64,000 bases of DNA. Source: Chitinophagaceae bacterium. Its GTDB lineage: Bacteria > Bacteroidota > Bacteroidia > Chitinophagales > Chitinophagaceae. Below the pieces are notes generated by a model. That model had not been told where the DNA came from. It ran no database searches and worked only from the letters and a program-made list of their open reading frames with translations. The DNA is taken from positions 104,365 to 168,364 of the forward strand of contig JAFKGQ010000020.1 of the NCBI GenBank assembly GCA_017307755.1, given 5' to 3'. Below, piece after piece: positions 16,478-24,193 of this stretch (position 1 is its first letter; the number at the start of each line of letters is the position of its first letter). The position numbers and the translations under genes are program-made.

Positions 16478-18826
16478 ATGAGTGACTATATCGATGGCCT
16501 GAACGAACAGCAGAGAGAAGCCGTATTGCATATGGACGGTCCTATCATGATCGTCGCAGGGGCAGGCAGCGGAAAGACCAAGGTCCTCACCACCCGCATC
16601 GCCCATCTGCTCGCACAGGGCGTGGATGCATTCAACATACTCGCGCTTACCTTTACAAACAAGGCGGCTAAGGAAATGAAAGAGAGGATCGAAAAGATCC
16701 TGGGAAATACGAGCGCCCGCAACCTGTATATCGGGACTTTTCACAGCGTATTCGCCCGCATCCTCAGAGGAGAGGCTCAACGGCTAGGCTATCCCAGTAA
16801 CTTCACCATTTATGATACGGACGACGCCAAAAGCGTACTGAAGACGGTGATCAATGAGTTGAACCTCGACGACAAACACTATAAGCCGAATGTCGTATAC
16901 AACCGGATCTCCCAGGCAAAGAACAGCCTGGTAGGCCCCGCTGAATATGCCAGTGACTACCACATTCAACAGGAAGATATGCGGGCTAACAGGCCGGCTA
17001 TCGCCCAGATCTATGCAGCCTATGCCCAGCGGTGTTTTAAGAATGGGGCCATGGACTTTGACGATCTCCTTATAAAGATGTACCAGGTGCTGAAAGAGCA
17101 CCCGGAAAGCCTTCATAAATTCCAGCACAAGTTCAAATACATCCTCATCGATGAGTATCAGGATACCAACCCCGCTCAGTATGAGATCATCAAGCTCCTG
17201 GGGGCGGCACACGAGAATGTCTGCGTGGTAGGGGACGATGCGCAAAGCATCTACAGCTTCCGGGGCGCCACCATCGAGAACATATTGCAGTTCCAGAAAG
17301 ACTATGACGATGTGAAAGTGGTAAAGCTGGAACAGAACTATCGCAGCACCCAAAGTATCCTCAATGCCGCCAACGAGGTAATAAAAAATAACAAGGGGCA
17401 GATACCAAAGAATCTCTGGACGGATAATGCTTCGGGCGAAAAGATCCGGCTCGTACGCATGATGACGGATAATGAAGAGGGGAAGTTCGTAGCCGATACC
17501 ATCCAGGAGCAGAAATTACGCAACCACTTTAATAATCGCGACTTCGCCATACTCTATCGTACCAATGCCCAAAGCCGCGCTTTTGAAGAAAGCCTGCGGC
17601 GGATGGCCATTCCTTATACGATGTATGGAGGCGTCAGCTTCTACCAACGCAAGGAGATCAAGGACCTCATCGCTTACCTGCGTATTATCATCAATACCCG
17701 CGATGAGGAATCTCTCAAACGCATCATCAACTATCCCACCCGGGGGATCGGAAAGACCTCCATCGATAGAGCCGTACTGGTAGCCAACGAACAAAATATT
17801 ACGCTCTGGGAAGTATTGGAAAGAGCCAGGGAGTTCGGTTACAAGGCCGGTACGCTCGAGGCGATAGAGAACTTCGTGCTGATGATCCGCAGCTTTGCCA
17901 GCATGCTGGCCACAAAGAATGCCTATGAAGTCGCCACCCATGTAGGCAAACAGACAAACCTCGTCAAGGAACTCTTTAACGACAAGACCACCGAAGGGCT
18001 CGCACGGTATGAAAATATCCAGGAACTGCTGAACTCTATCAAGGAGTTTACGGAAAGGCCGGATGAGGACGGCGTGTTGGAGACAGAGACAAAAGGCCTG
18101 GGTAACTATTTGCAGCAGATCACCTTGCTGACGGACGCGGATGAAAAGGATCCCAATGCCGACACCGTAAAGCTCATGACCATCCATGCCGCCAAGGGCC
18201 TGGAGTTCTCCTGCGTGTTCGCCGCCGGACTGGAAGAAATGCTTTTCCCCAATGCCATGGCCATCAACACCCGCGAAGAGCTTGAAGAAGAAAGAAGATT
18301 GTTTTATGTGGTCATCACGCGGGCCAAACAAAAGTTGTGGATCACCTACGCCAATACACGCTATAGATTTGGACAGCTCGTTCAGAATGAGCCCAGCCGC
18401 TTTATAGAAGAAATACCTTCCGATTTCCTGGACCGCAGTTTTGCGGGCGGAGGCCTCCGCAACCAGGGAGCTCCTTTCAACGACAGAAGCGCCTACGACA
18501 GAATGCACGGCGGGAGTTTTGGCAACACGGCCTCTCAGGCCGAAAAAAGATACGGACCTCCCCCGGCCAAAAAAGAAACCAAGCCGGCATATGTGCCGCC
18601 TAAGCCATACACAAAAACCATCGAACACAACCCCAGCCCGGATTTTGTCCCCAGCGATACCTCCTCACTGCAGATAGGACAAAAAGTCGAACATCAGAAA
18701 TTCGGGTTTGGAGAAGTGGTCAGCATGGAAGGATCTACCCACAATCCTATTGCAACCGTAAAGTTCCAGTACAACGGCGAAAAGAAGATCATGTTGAACT
18801 ATGCAAAGCTGCGCATCGTGGAATAA
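16478..18826 (+). CDS. pcrA: ATP-dependent DNA helicase PcrA/UvrD
   Basis: 782 residues, the normal length. All SF1A helicase motifs are in order: Q-motif LNEQQREAV (8-16), Walker A AGAGSGKTKVL (27-37), TFTNKAAKEMKER, DEYQDTNPAQYE (motif II), GDDAQSIYSFRGA (III), QNYRST (IV), and LMTIHAAKGLEFSCVF and EERRLFYVVITRAK (V-VI). After a Pro/Lys-rich linker the C-terminus ends in the Tudor-like fold of PcrA (GQKVEHQKFGFGEVV...KKIMLNYAKLRIVE, residues about 735-782) that contacts RNA polymerase. The protein unwinds DNA 3'-5' in nucleotide-excision repair and conflict resolution. It is divergent from the peptidase/DUF4011 helicase operon across 97 bases. Confidence 0.96.
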   Translation: MSDYIDGLNEQQREAVLHMDGPIMIVAGAGSGKTKVLTTRIAHLLAQGVDAFNILALTFTNKAAKEMKERIEKILGNTSARNLYIGTFHSVFARILRGEAQRLGYPSNFTIYDTDDAKSVLKTVINELNLDDKHYKPNVVYNRISQAKNSLVGPAEYASDYHIQQEDMRANRPAIAQIYAAYAQRCFKNGAMDFDDLLIKMYQVLKEHPESLHKFQHKFKYILIDEYQDTNPAQYEIIKLLGAAHENVCVVGDDAQSIYSFRGATIENILQFQKDYDDVKVVKLEQNYRSTQSILNAANEVIKNNKGQIPKNLWTDNASGEKIRLVRMMTDNEEGKFVADTIQEQKLRNHFNNRDFAILYRTNAQSRAFEESLRRMAIPYTMYGGVSFYQRKEIKDLIAYLRIIINTRDEESLKRIINYPTRGIGKTSIDRAVLVANEQNITLWEVLERAREFGYKAGTLEAIENFVLMIRSFASMLATKNAYEVATHVGKQTNLVKELFNDKTTEGLARYENIQELLNSIKEFTERPDEDGVLETETKGLGNYLQQITLLTDADEKDPNADTVKLMTIHAAKGLEFSCVFAAGLEEMLFPNAMAINTREELEEERRLFYVVITRAKQKLWITYANTRYRFGQLVQNEPSRFIEEIPSDFLDRSFAGGGLRNQGAPFNDRSAYDRMHGGSFGNTASQAEKRYGPPPAKKETKPAYVPPKPYTKTIEHNPSPDFVPSDTSSLQIGQKVEHQKFGFGEVVSMEGSTHNPIATVKFQYNGEKKIMLNYAKLRIVE

Positions 18827-18828
18827 TC

Positions 18829-18893
18829 ACGGGAATTTTTCCCGTCAAGGGAAAAAATCCCAATAGGATAACCACAAAGGAAAAATTACCCTT
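18829..18893. repeat. three consecutive GGGA-type hairpins after pcrA
   Basis: ACGGGAA-TTT-TTCCCGT (18829-18845, perfect), GGGA-AAAAA-TCCC (18849-18861) and a weaker AAGG...CCTT (18877-18893) occur in a row, starting two bases after the pcrA stop. The arms share a G-run/A-run/C-run pattern. The first may act as a terminator although no T tract follows; the set may also be REP-like sequence, given the transposase-like genes downstream. Confidence 0.5.
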
Positions 18894-18955
18894 GCTAATA
18901 ACTGTCGGGGTTGGAGTAATTATACATTTTAACAAAAGTTTGCTATCTTTTACGC

Positions 18956-19519
18956 ATGACCGAAATGTACAAGATACAGCCTGAGGGATTGTATTTTGTA
19001 ACCCTAACCGTAGTTGGCGGGATCGATGTCTTTACCCGTCACGAATATTGCGATCTGCTGGTGGACAACCTGAACTACTGCATTGAGCACAAGCGGCTGC
19101 GGGTATACGAATATGCTATCCTACCCAGCCGCCTGTATATGATCGCAGGTGTGGAACAGGGGAAGTCCAATCTTCCCAAGGTTCTGAGGGATTTAAAAAG
19201 TACTTCAGCCAAACAGATCCTCAGGGCCATCGCCGAACACGCTAACGAAGTTCGTAGAGAATGGCTCCTCCGTTTGTTTCAATTCTTTGCCAACCGATAC
19301 CAGCATGATTCCGAACACCATTTCTGGCAATTTGGGAATCAACCTGTCGACCTGGAAAAATTTGTTAAAAAAGATCAACCTCTCCCATCCCCCCTGGATA
19401 GCCTTATGAAGGAAAAAATAGTCGATACCCCCGAACATTATATTTACTGCAGCGCCTTCCCTGGTCAAAAAGTTAAACTATTTCAGCCTGACCCCCTCCC
19501 GGGTGACAGAAAGTCATAA
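18956..19519 (+). CDS. REP-associated transposase-like protein, HUH motif lost
   Basis: 187 residues. The frame of the Bacteroidota REP-associated (Y1/IS200-like) transposases is recognisable: LYFVTLTVVGGIDVFTRHEY, VLRDLKSTSAKQIL, EVRREWLLRLF, HHFWQFGNQPVDL and EHYIYCSA. In intact members the middle reads MSNHLHLI, where the two histidines bind the metal; here it is LPSRLYMI (residues 57-63), so both are replaced (Arg59, Tyr61). The usual YIHNNPVEAG segment is also shortened to SLMKEKIV. The open frame has no stop, so it may be a domesticated DNA-binding protein rather than a transposase. A close relative with the intact motif follows 134 bases downstream. Confidence 0.8.
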   Translation: MTEMYKIQPEGLYFVTLTVVGGIDVFTRHEYCDLLVDNLNYCIEHKRLRVYEYAILPSRLYMIAGVEQGKSNLPKVLRDLKSTSAKQILRAIAEHANEVRREWLLRLFQFFANRYQHDSEHHFWQFGNQPVDLEKFVKKDQPLPSPLDSLMKEKIVDTPEHYIYCSAFPGQKVKLFQPDPLPGDRKS

Positions 19520-19564
19520 AAAATTAAAGAATATTCCAAACACATAATCCGCCAAATTTGTAAC

Positions 19565-19581
19565 TTACGGTAGTGCCGTAA
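19565..19581. repeat. hairpin TTACGG-N5-CCGTAA
   Basis: A perfect 6-bp inverted repeat with a TAGTG loop lies in the spacer between the two REP-transposase-like genes. It is of the size bound by such proteins, but copy number elsewhere in the genome is unknown and no second copy is seen in this window. Confidence 0.4.
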
Positions 19582-19630
19582 AGGCTCCCCTTGCCTCAAC
19601 CCTGTCAGTATCCCAACCCATAGGAACCAA

Positions 19631-19651
19631 TTATTCACTCAAAATGAATAA
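19631..19651. repeat. hairpin TTATTCA-N7-TGAATAA ahead of second transposase-like gene
   Basis: A perfect 7-bp inverted repeat (19631-19637 and 19645-19651) ends two bases before the ATG at 19654. In RNA it would hide the start region, so it may limit translation, or it may be a DNA-binding site. Confidence 0.45.
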
Positions 19652-19653
19652 CC

Positions 19654-20250
19654 ATGCTGGCAAATCATAATCACCTTGGCCCCCGGGAAGCCTGTTATTT
19701 TCTTACGCTGAATGTGGTAGATCGTATCGACGTTTTCACCCGGCCGGCTTATAAACAGGTGATAGCGGATGCGTTGAATCATTTTGCAGAAGCAGGCCAG
19801 GTATGCATCTACGCCTGGTGCCTTATGACACATCATCTGCATCTCCTCGTAAAGACTCCTGAAGGCAACGGACCCGCTTATTTTGAAAGGGATTTTAAAA
19901 AATATACCACACCGGAGATCTTAAAAGCCGTCGAAGTGGAAATGGACCTCCGCAAGGACTGGATGATGCAGCGTTTTGAGGACTTCGGCAAATCCCTCAA
20001 ACGCATTGAGAAGTTCCATCTCTGGCAGAATTGCAGCAGCCCTTTGCACATCGATGCCGGCCAGACCGACCTCCTGATGGGCCGGATCGAGCATATCCAC
20101 GAAAACCCGGTCCGGGAAAGGATCGTCGACCTTCCGGAAGCCTATCTTTTTAGTTCTGCACGCGACTATGCCGGGGGAAAAGGGCTGGTAAAAGTAAAAG
20201 TGGCCCAGCACACAGGCCTGGCCAAAATAAAGACGATATCGTCCAATTGA
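19654..20250 (+). CDS. REP-associated tyrosine transposase-like protein
   Basis: 198 residues. It has the complete family layout: CYFLTLNVVDRIDVFTRPAY, then the HUH metal site in CLMTHHLHLLVK (His61-Leu-His63), EVEMDLRKDWMMQRFEDFGK, FHLWQNCSSPLHI, RIEHIHENPVRERIV and LFSSARDYAGGKGLVKV. Relatives nick single-stranded DNA at REP hairpins through a tyrosine and are single-copy, non-mobile genes. No inverted-repeat ends or target duplications flank it, so it is not a standard insertion sequence. It follows the HUH-less paralogue in the same direction and converges on the ArsC-like gene with 12 bases between stops. Confidence 0.87.
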   Translation: MLANHNHLGPREACYFLTLNVVDRIDVFTRPAYKQVIADALNHFAEAGQVCIYAWCLMTHHLHLLVKTPEGNGPAYFERDFKKYTTPEILKAVEVEMDLRKDWMMQRFEDFGKSLKRIEKFHLWQNCSSPLHIDAGQTDLLMGRIEHIHENPVRERIVDLPEAYLFSSARDYAGGKGLVKVKVAQHTGLAKIKTISSN

Positions 20251-20262
20251 TGATCTGTGTAC

Positions 20263-20622
20263 TCACTTTCCTTTTGTGGCGGTCTTTAGCGCTTCCACCG
20301 TCTTTTTCTCGCTGCCCACGAAGATCTTACTCCCTACCAGGGCCACCGGCCGTTTGAGAAAAGTGTATTCGTCCAGGATCAGTTGGCGGTAATCCTGCTC
20401 CGATAATTGCTTGTCTTTAAGGCCCAATTCTTTGTATTTCAAGGCTCTGCGGCTGAACAACGCTTCGTAGCTGCCTGCTTTTTCCTTCATTTCGTCCAAT
20501 TGAGCAGGTGTGATCTTTTCCGTTTTGATGTCCTGTAAAGAAAACCCTTTCTTCTCCGCCCCGATCTCGTCCAGGACCCGGGCGCAGGTGCTGCAGGTAG
20601 AAAGACAATATATTTTCTTCAT
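20263..20622 (-). CDS. ArsC/Spx-family thioredoxin-fold protein
   Basis: 119 residues, starting at the ATG at 20622 where the conserved beta strand begins (MKKIYCLSTCSTCARVLDEIG); a longer frame upstream has no family resemblance. It carries the Cys in the STCSTC region (Cys10 and Cys13), the FSLQDIKTEKITPAQLDEMKEKAG segment (shown in part), and EDYRQLILDEYTFLKRPV followed by GSKIFVGS, as in ArsC/YffB/Spx proteins. Members are glutaredoxin-linked arsenate reductases or transcription modulators; without neighbouring ars genes a detoxification role is unproven. A good promoter lies four bases ahead of the start, implying a leaderless transcript. Confidence 0.88.
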   Translation of the reverse strand: MKKIYCLSTCSTCARVLDEIGAEKKGFSLQDIKTEKITPAQLDEMKEKAGSYEALFSRRALKYKELGLKDKQLSEQDYRQLILDEYTFLKRPVALVGSKIFVGSEKKTVEALKTATKGK

Positions 20623-20626
20623 GGGG

Positions 20627-20658
20627 CGAAGGTAACATTTTCGCCTTCCCAGCGACAA
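20627..20658 (-). promoter_or_regulatory. candidate promoter of the ArsC-like gene
   Basis: On the minus strand TTTG (complement of 20655-20658), a 20-base spacer and TACCTTCG (complement of 20627-20634) fit the Bacteroidota consensus with one mismatch. The -7 element ends four bases before the ATG, so the message would be leaderless or nearly so. Confidence 0.55.
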
Positions 20659-20719
20659 AGACAAAGACGGCATATTAAATTGCCTAAAAATCTTCATTTT
20701 GGAAGCCTCCGGCCGTGAC

Positions 20720-21220
20720 ATGCAGGAAGAATTTGTCGGGCTGGTGCAGGAGCACCGCTCACTGCTGTACAAAGTGTGCAGGCTCTATTGCTTTACAGAC
20801 ACCGACCGTCAGGACCTTTTCCAGGAAATGGTCATACAGCTTTGGAGATCTTATCCTCACTTCCGCGGCGAATCCAAATTCAGCACGTGGCTCTATCGTA
20901 TCGCCCTCAACACCGCGATTTCCAATCTCCGCAAACAACGCCGGCGCCCCTCCCCGACGAACCTGAACGAGATCCCCGTCCCCCTTCAGGATATGACCTG
21001 GCCGGGAGAGGAAGAAGAGCAGCTGCGACAGCTGTATGCCGCGATCGACAGGCTGTCGGAAATAGAAAAAGCCCTGGTCATGCTCTACCTGGAAGACCGT
21101 TCATATGAGGAAATGGAAGAGATCTTGGGGATCAATCAGAACAACCTGCGGGTAAAAATGAATCGCATCCGTGAAAAATTACGCAAAATGACAAAGGAGG
21201 CTACTTATGGAATTAGATAG
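20720..21220 (+). CDS. ECF-type RNA polymerase sigma factor
   Basis: 166 residues from the ATG at 20720; a TTG seven codons upstream is possible but would add no conserved sequence. Region 2 spans about 5-75 (HRSLLYKVCRLYC, DRQDLFQEMVIQLWRSY, STWLYRIALNTAISNLRKQ) and region 4 about 105-160 (LSEIEKALVMLYLEDRSYEEMEEILGINQNNLRVKMNRIREKLR, quoted by its halves). The linker is long and Pro-rich. It recruits RNA polymerase to a small regulon. The next gene overlaps its 3' end by 14 bases and encodes a membrane protein that probably acts as its anti-sigma factor. No FecR or zinc-type (ZAS) anti-sigma domain is present. Confidence 0.93.
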   Translation: MQEEFVGLVQEHRSLLYKVCRLYCFTDTDRQDLFQEMVIQLWRSYPHFRGESKFSTWLYRIALNTAISNLRKQRRRPSPTNLNEIPVPLQDMTWPGEEEEQLRQLYAAIDRLSEIEKALVMLYLEDRSYEEMEEILGINQNNLRVKMNRIREKLRKMTKEATYGIR

Positions 21221-21842
21221 CTTAAAATATGTATGGCGTACGCTGGGGTCCGGGCCTGCTCACGACAAAAGCCCGGAAGAGATCCGTGCCCTCTTGCGCC
21301 AACGCTCGAAAGGGCCCGTGGAAAAAATGCGGCGTAACCTCACGGGAGAGCTCTTGCTCATCCTGGTAACCTATACGCCTGCGATCCTCTTTTATTTCCT
21401 GGGTTTTGAAGGAAAACTATCCGGTATCGGCTGGCTCTTTATCCTGCTCCTGGGCATCCTCGCCGTATATTTCTATAGAAAGCACCGGATCCTGAAAGCC
21501 ATGCAATGCAGCGGATGTGACCTTCGCTCCAGTCTGCGGCAACAGATAGACACCCTAAAAAGATATACTCGTTTCTATATCCGGGCAGGCACCATTATGA
21601 TCCCCATCATGACCATCCTCTCCTGGCTGATCATTCGATGGAAGTTCCCGCCGGCGCCAGGCGCGGACCTTTTCTATCGCATCAGCGGTATGCCCTGGTG
21701 GCAGCACCCCCTCACCTGGCTGCTGCTGCTTATCCCTCTCACCGCAGGGGTCTATTTTCTCAACGTTTGGTATGTGGGCCGGCTTTATGGACAGCATATC
21801 CGGAAATTGCAGGACCTGCTGCGCGAAATGGACGAGGAGTAG
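21207..21842 (+). CDS. membrane protein, probable partner (anti-sigma) of the ECF sigma factor
   Basis: 211 residues. A soluble N-terminus of about 47 residues (DSLKYVWRTLG, SPEEIRALLRQRSKGPVEKM) precedes two hydrophobic helices (LLLILVTYTPAILFYFLGF and IGWLFILLLGILAVYF), a cytoplasmic-looking stretch with CSGCDLRSSLRQQIDTLKRY, and two more helices near 130-150 and 175-195. The N-terminal helical part may bind the sigma factor. The start overlaps the sigma gene by 14 bases, the usual sign of a coupled sigma/anti-sigma pair, but the protein has no known anti-sigma signature, so the role rests on context. Confidence 0.75.
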   Translation: MELDSLKYVWRTLGSGPAHDKSPEEIRALLRQRSKGPVEKMRRNLTGELLLILVTYTPAILFYFLGFEGKLSGIGWLFILLLGILAVYFYRKHRILKAMQCSGCDLRSSLRQQIDTLKRYTRFYIRAGTIMIPIMTILSWLIIRWKFPPAPGADLFYRISGMPWWQHPLTWLLLLIPLTAGVYFLNVWYVGRLYGQHIRKLQDLLREMDEE

Positions 21843-21858
21843 TAACTTCCCCAAAAAT

Positions 21859-22293
21859 ATGCTCATGAGAAAAGCGCCGTTGGTCTTCACCTTCCTGCTG
21901 CTGATGGCAGCGTCTTCCTTCGCACAATCAGCTGACGAATCCTCCATCCGCAGGATACTGGCCGATCAGATCGCTGCCTGGAATAAAGGCGATCTCGACG
22001 ATTTTATGAAGGGTTACTGGCAAAACGACTCCCTCGCTTTCATCGGTCAGTCAGGGATCACCTATGGCTATACCGCTGCGCTCAACAATTATAAAAAACA
22101 TTACGATAGTCCCGACAAGATGGGGGAGCTGATCTTTACCCTTCTTAAGCTGGAAAGACTATCTCCCGATTATTATTTCGTCATTGGTAAATGGCAGCTG
22201 AAAAGAAAGGCAGGGGATGTTGGCGGCGTATATACCTTATTATTCCGCAGGATCGGTGGCCGCTGGGTCATCGTAGTCGATCACAGCAGCTGA
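21859..22293 (+). CDS. secreted SnoaL-like (DUF4440) protein
   Basis: 144 residues from the ATG at 21859 (a second ATG two codons on is also possible). Residues 1-21 are a signal peptide (LVFTFLLLMAASSFAQ). The rest is an NTF2-fold domain: SIRRILADQIAAWNKGDLDDFMKGYWQNDSLAFIG is the typical DUF4440 opening (quoted by its start IRRILADQIAAWNKGD), followed by TYGYTAALNNYKKHY and the terminal LLFRRIGGRWVIVVDHSS. The fold usually forms a small ligand pocket and serves as an enzyme or binding domain; the substrate is unknown. It is 16 bases after the sigma partner and may be in that operon, and converges with the GH25 gene across a bidirectional hairpin. Confidence 0.85.
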   Translation: MLMRKAPLVFTFLLLMAASSFAQSADESSIRRILADQIAAWNKGDLDDFMKGYWQNDSLAFIGQSGITYGYTAALNNYKKHYDSPDKMGELIFTLLKLERLSPDYYFVIGKWQLKRKAGDVGGVYTLLFRRIGGRWVIVVDHSS

Positions 22294-22300
22294 TCGATGA

Positions 22301-22317
22301 GGTCGCAATTTGCGACC
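22301..22317. terminator. bidirectional hairpin between convergent genes
   Basis: GGTCGCAATTTGCGACC is a perfect inverted repeat in the 48-base gap between the stops at 22293 and 22342. There is no clear T tract on either side, but its place between two converging genes suggests termination. Confidence 0.6.
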
Positions 22318-22341
22318 ACCTTCTTTCACGACCTTCTATAA

Positions 22342-23115
22342 CTAATTCACTAACAACTTCTTGAACTCTACACTATCCCCATTAAAAACATCAAAATCCA
22401 CCCGGGTAACGATCCCGTTCACCCGACCCAGTTCGCTATGCTGCCAGAAGGTCCAATCCCGATAGGTATGAGGCCGCTCCTTCTGTAGATAATGGGCTAC
22501 CCACAAAGGGAAGCTGTCAAAGTCATCCTTCAGAAATTGCCGGTAAAAATCCACATTTGTATAGACGATAGGAGTAACATGATAGTAGTCCTGCACCGTC
22601 TGCAGCCAGTCCTTGGCTCTTTCCCGGAGCTTTTCGCCGGGCACGCCGTAGGTCTGTTCGATATCCAGCACAGGTGGAAGATCGCCTGGGGACAGCTCCA
22701 CCGAATTGATAAAGTTCTCCGCCTGCGCCTTGCCGCTCTTGGTAGCCAGGAAAAAATGATAAGCCCCTCGCACAAGCCCCGCATTCTTCGACTTCTTCCA
22801 GTTGCGCTGGAAAAAAGCATCTTCGTTACCCAATCCCTCCGTTGCCTTTATAAAGGTAAAACCCAGCTGCACGTTCCCCACACGCATATCCTTCACCGAC
22901 TCCCAATCGATGATATCCTGGTACTTGGACACGTCGATGCCATGAATAGTATAATTGATAGGGATATCGATCCCGAACTGGGGATATCGGACAAAACGGG
23001 CCTTTCTTTCCAGCCACCAATCGTAAGCCGCAAAACCGAGCATAACGACCACTCCCACTCCCATAGATAACAATATGATCTTCCAGACAATATTTCTGTT
23101 TGGTAAACGCGCCAT
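22342..23115 (-). CDS. GH25-family lysozyme with an N-terminal membrane anchor
   Basis: 257 residues from the ATG at 23115 (MARLPNRNIVWKI), which precedes one hydrophobic helix at about 10-30. The catalytic barrel starts with HGIDVSKYQDIIDW, followed by FTFIKATEGLGNEDAF, GAYHFFLATKSGKAQAENF, PVLDIEQTYG (the DxE acid pair) and a final WTFWQHSELGRVNGIVTRVDFDVFNG (quoted from its parts). GH25 enzymes cut the beta-1,4 bond between N-acetylmuramic acid and N-acetylglucosamine. The anchor places it in the periplasm or at the inner membrane, so cell-wall turnover is more likely than attack on other bacteria. It is divergent from the radical SAM gene (25 bases between starts). Confidence 0.92.
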   Translation of the reverse strand: MARLPNRNIVWKIILLSMGVGVVVMLGFAAYDWWLERKARFVRYPQFGIDIPINYTIHGIDVSKYQDIIDWESVKDMRVGNVQLGFTFIKATEGLGNEDAFFQRNWKKSKNAGLVRGAYHFFLATKSGKAQAENFINSVELSPGDLPPVLDIEQTYGVPGEKLRERAKDWLQTVQDYYHVTPIVYTNVDFYRQFLKDDFDSFPLWVAHYLQKERPHTYRDWTFWQHSELGRVNGIVTRVDFDVFNGDSVEFKKLLVN

Positions 23116-23140
23116 AACTGCGGATGCAAAGTACATTAAA

Positions 23141-24193
23141 ATGCCTAATTTTATCCTTCCAATGCCCGCATTTAACCGTGACGATACCATCAACCTTTTA
23201 TCCAAACTCACGCCCAGGCGTCTGTGGAATGGTTTGAAGGTCCTCAGCAGCTATTATCTGAGCAAATTCTCCGGCAAAGCCATTCAATGGGGTTATCCCG
23301 TCAGTATATCCTTCGAGCCGACAACTTCCTGCAATCTGCGATGCCCGGAATGCCCCAGTGGTCTGCGCGCCTTTACCCGGCCCACCGGCATGCTGCAAAA
23401 TGATTTTTTTCGTGATACCATCGATCAGCTGTCCAGGGACTTGCTTTATCTGGTCTTTTATTTCCAGGGCGAGCCCTATCTGAACCCCGCTTTTCTGGAC
23501 ATGGTAACCTACGCGTCTAAAAAGGGTATTTATACCGCAACTTCCACCAACGCCCATTATCTCAACGATAAGAATGCAAGACGTACGGTAGAGAGCGGGC
23601 TTGACCGTCTCATCATCTCCATCGACGGGACCACGCAGGAAGTATATGAGCAATACAGGGTAGGGGGGCGGCTGGAAAAAGTGCTGGAGGGCGCCCGCAA
23701 CATCGTCAAATGGAAAAAAGAGCTGAACAGCAAGAAACCATTTGTCTTTTTCCAATTCCTTGTCGTAAAACCCAACGAACATCAGCTGGAGGACATCCGG
23801 CGTCTGGCCGTCGAAGTGGGCGTGGACGAGGTCCGTTTTAAGACAGCCCAGGTCTATGACTATGAGAATGATCCCAACGGCCTCATCCCACAGAACGAAA
23901 GATACAGCCGTTATCATAAAAATGAAGACGGCACACACACTTTTAAGGGCCGGCTGTCCAACCATTGCTGGCGTCTCTGGCATGCGACGGTCATCACCTG
24001 GGACGGGCTGGTCGTCCCCTGTTGTTTCGACAAGGACGCCCAACACAAATTAGGCGATCTGAAAGGACGGCCGTTCAAAGAGATCTGGCATAACGATCAA
24101 TACGTGAACTTCCGCCGCCAGATCCTTCAAAGCCGTAAGAACATCGACATCTGCGCCAATTGCAGCGAAGGAACAAAAGTATGGAGCGACTGA
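23141..24193 (+). CDS. radical SAM/SPASM domain protein
   Basis: 350 residues from the ATG at 23141 (MPNFILPMPAFNRD). The [4Fe-4S]/SAM site is CNLRCPEC (C-x3-C-x2-C, about residues 68-75), with GEPYLNP and the SIDGTTQEVYEQYRVGG stretch typical of the core. The C-terminal SPASM region has HCWRLW, VVPCCFDKDA and ICANCSEG as ligands to an extra iron-sulfur cluster. Such proteins modify peptides, sugars or other small molecules; no precursor peptide gene is visible nearby. The protein overlaps the next gene by one base (TGATG), which suggests co-expression with DinB. Substrate unknown. Confidence 0.9.
   Translation: MPNFILPMPAFNRDDTINLLSKLTPRRLWNGLKVLSSYYLSKFSGKAIQWGYPVSISFEPTTSCNLRCPECPSGLRAFTRPTGMLQNDFFRDTIDQLSRDLLYLVFYFQGEPYLNPAFLDMVTYASKKGIYTATSTNAHYLNDKNARRTVESGLDRLIISIDGTTQEVYEQYRVGGRLEKVLEGARNIVKWKKELNSKKPFVFFQFLVVKPNEHQLEDIRRLAVEVGVDEVRFKTAQVYDYENDPNGLIPQNERYSRYHKNEDGTHTFKGRLSNHCWRLWHATVITWDGLVVPCCFDKDAQHKLGDLKGRPFKEIWHNDQYVNFRRQILQSRKNIDICANCSEGTKVWSD

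Noticed and set aside
17516..18628. 370-codon open frame on the minus strand inside pcrA
   Set aside because: It is the shadow of a GC-balanced essential gene; no start context, domain or signal is visible, while the plus-strand frame carries every helicase motif.
18956..20250. Complete insertion sequence
   Set aside because: The transposase-like genes are of the non-mobile REP type, and no terminal inverted repeats or target-site duplications flank them.
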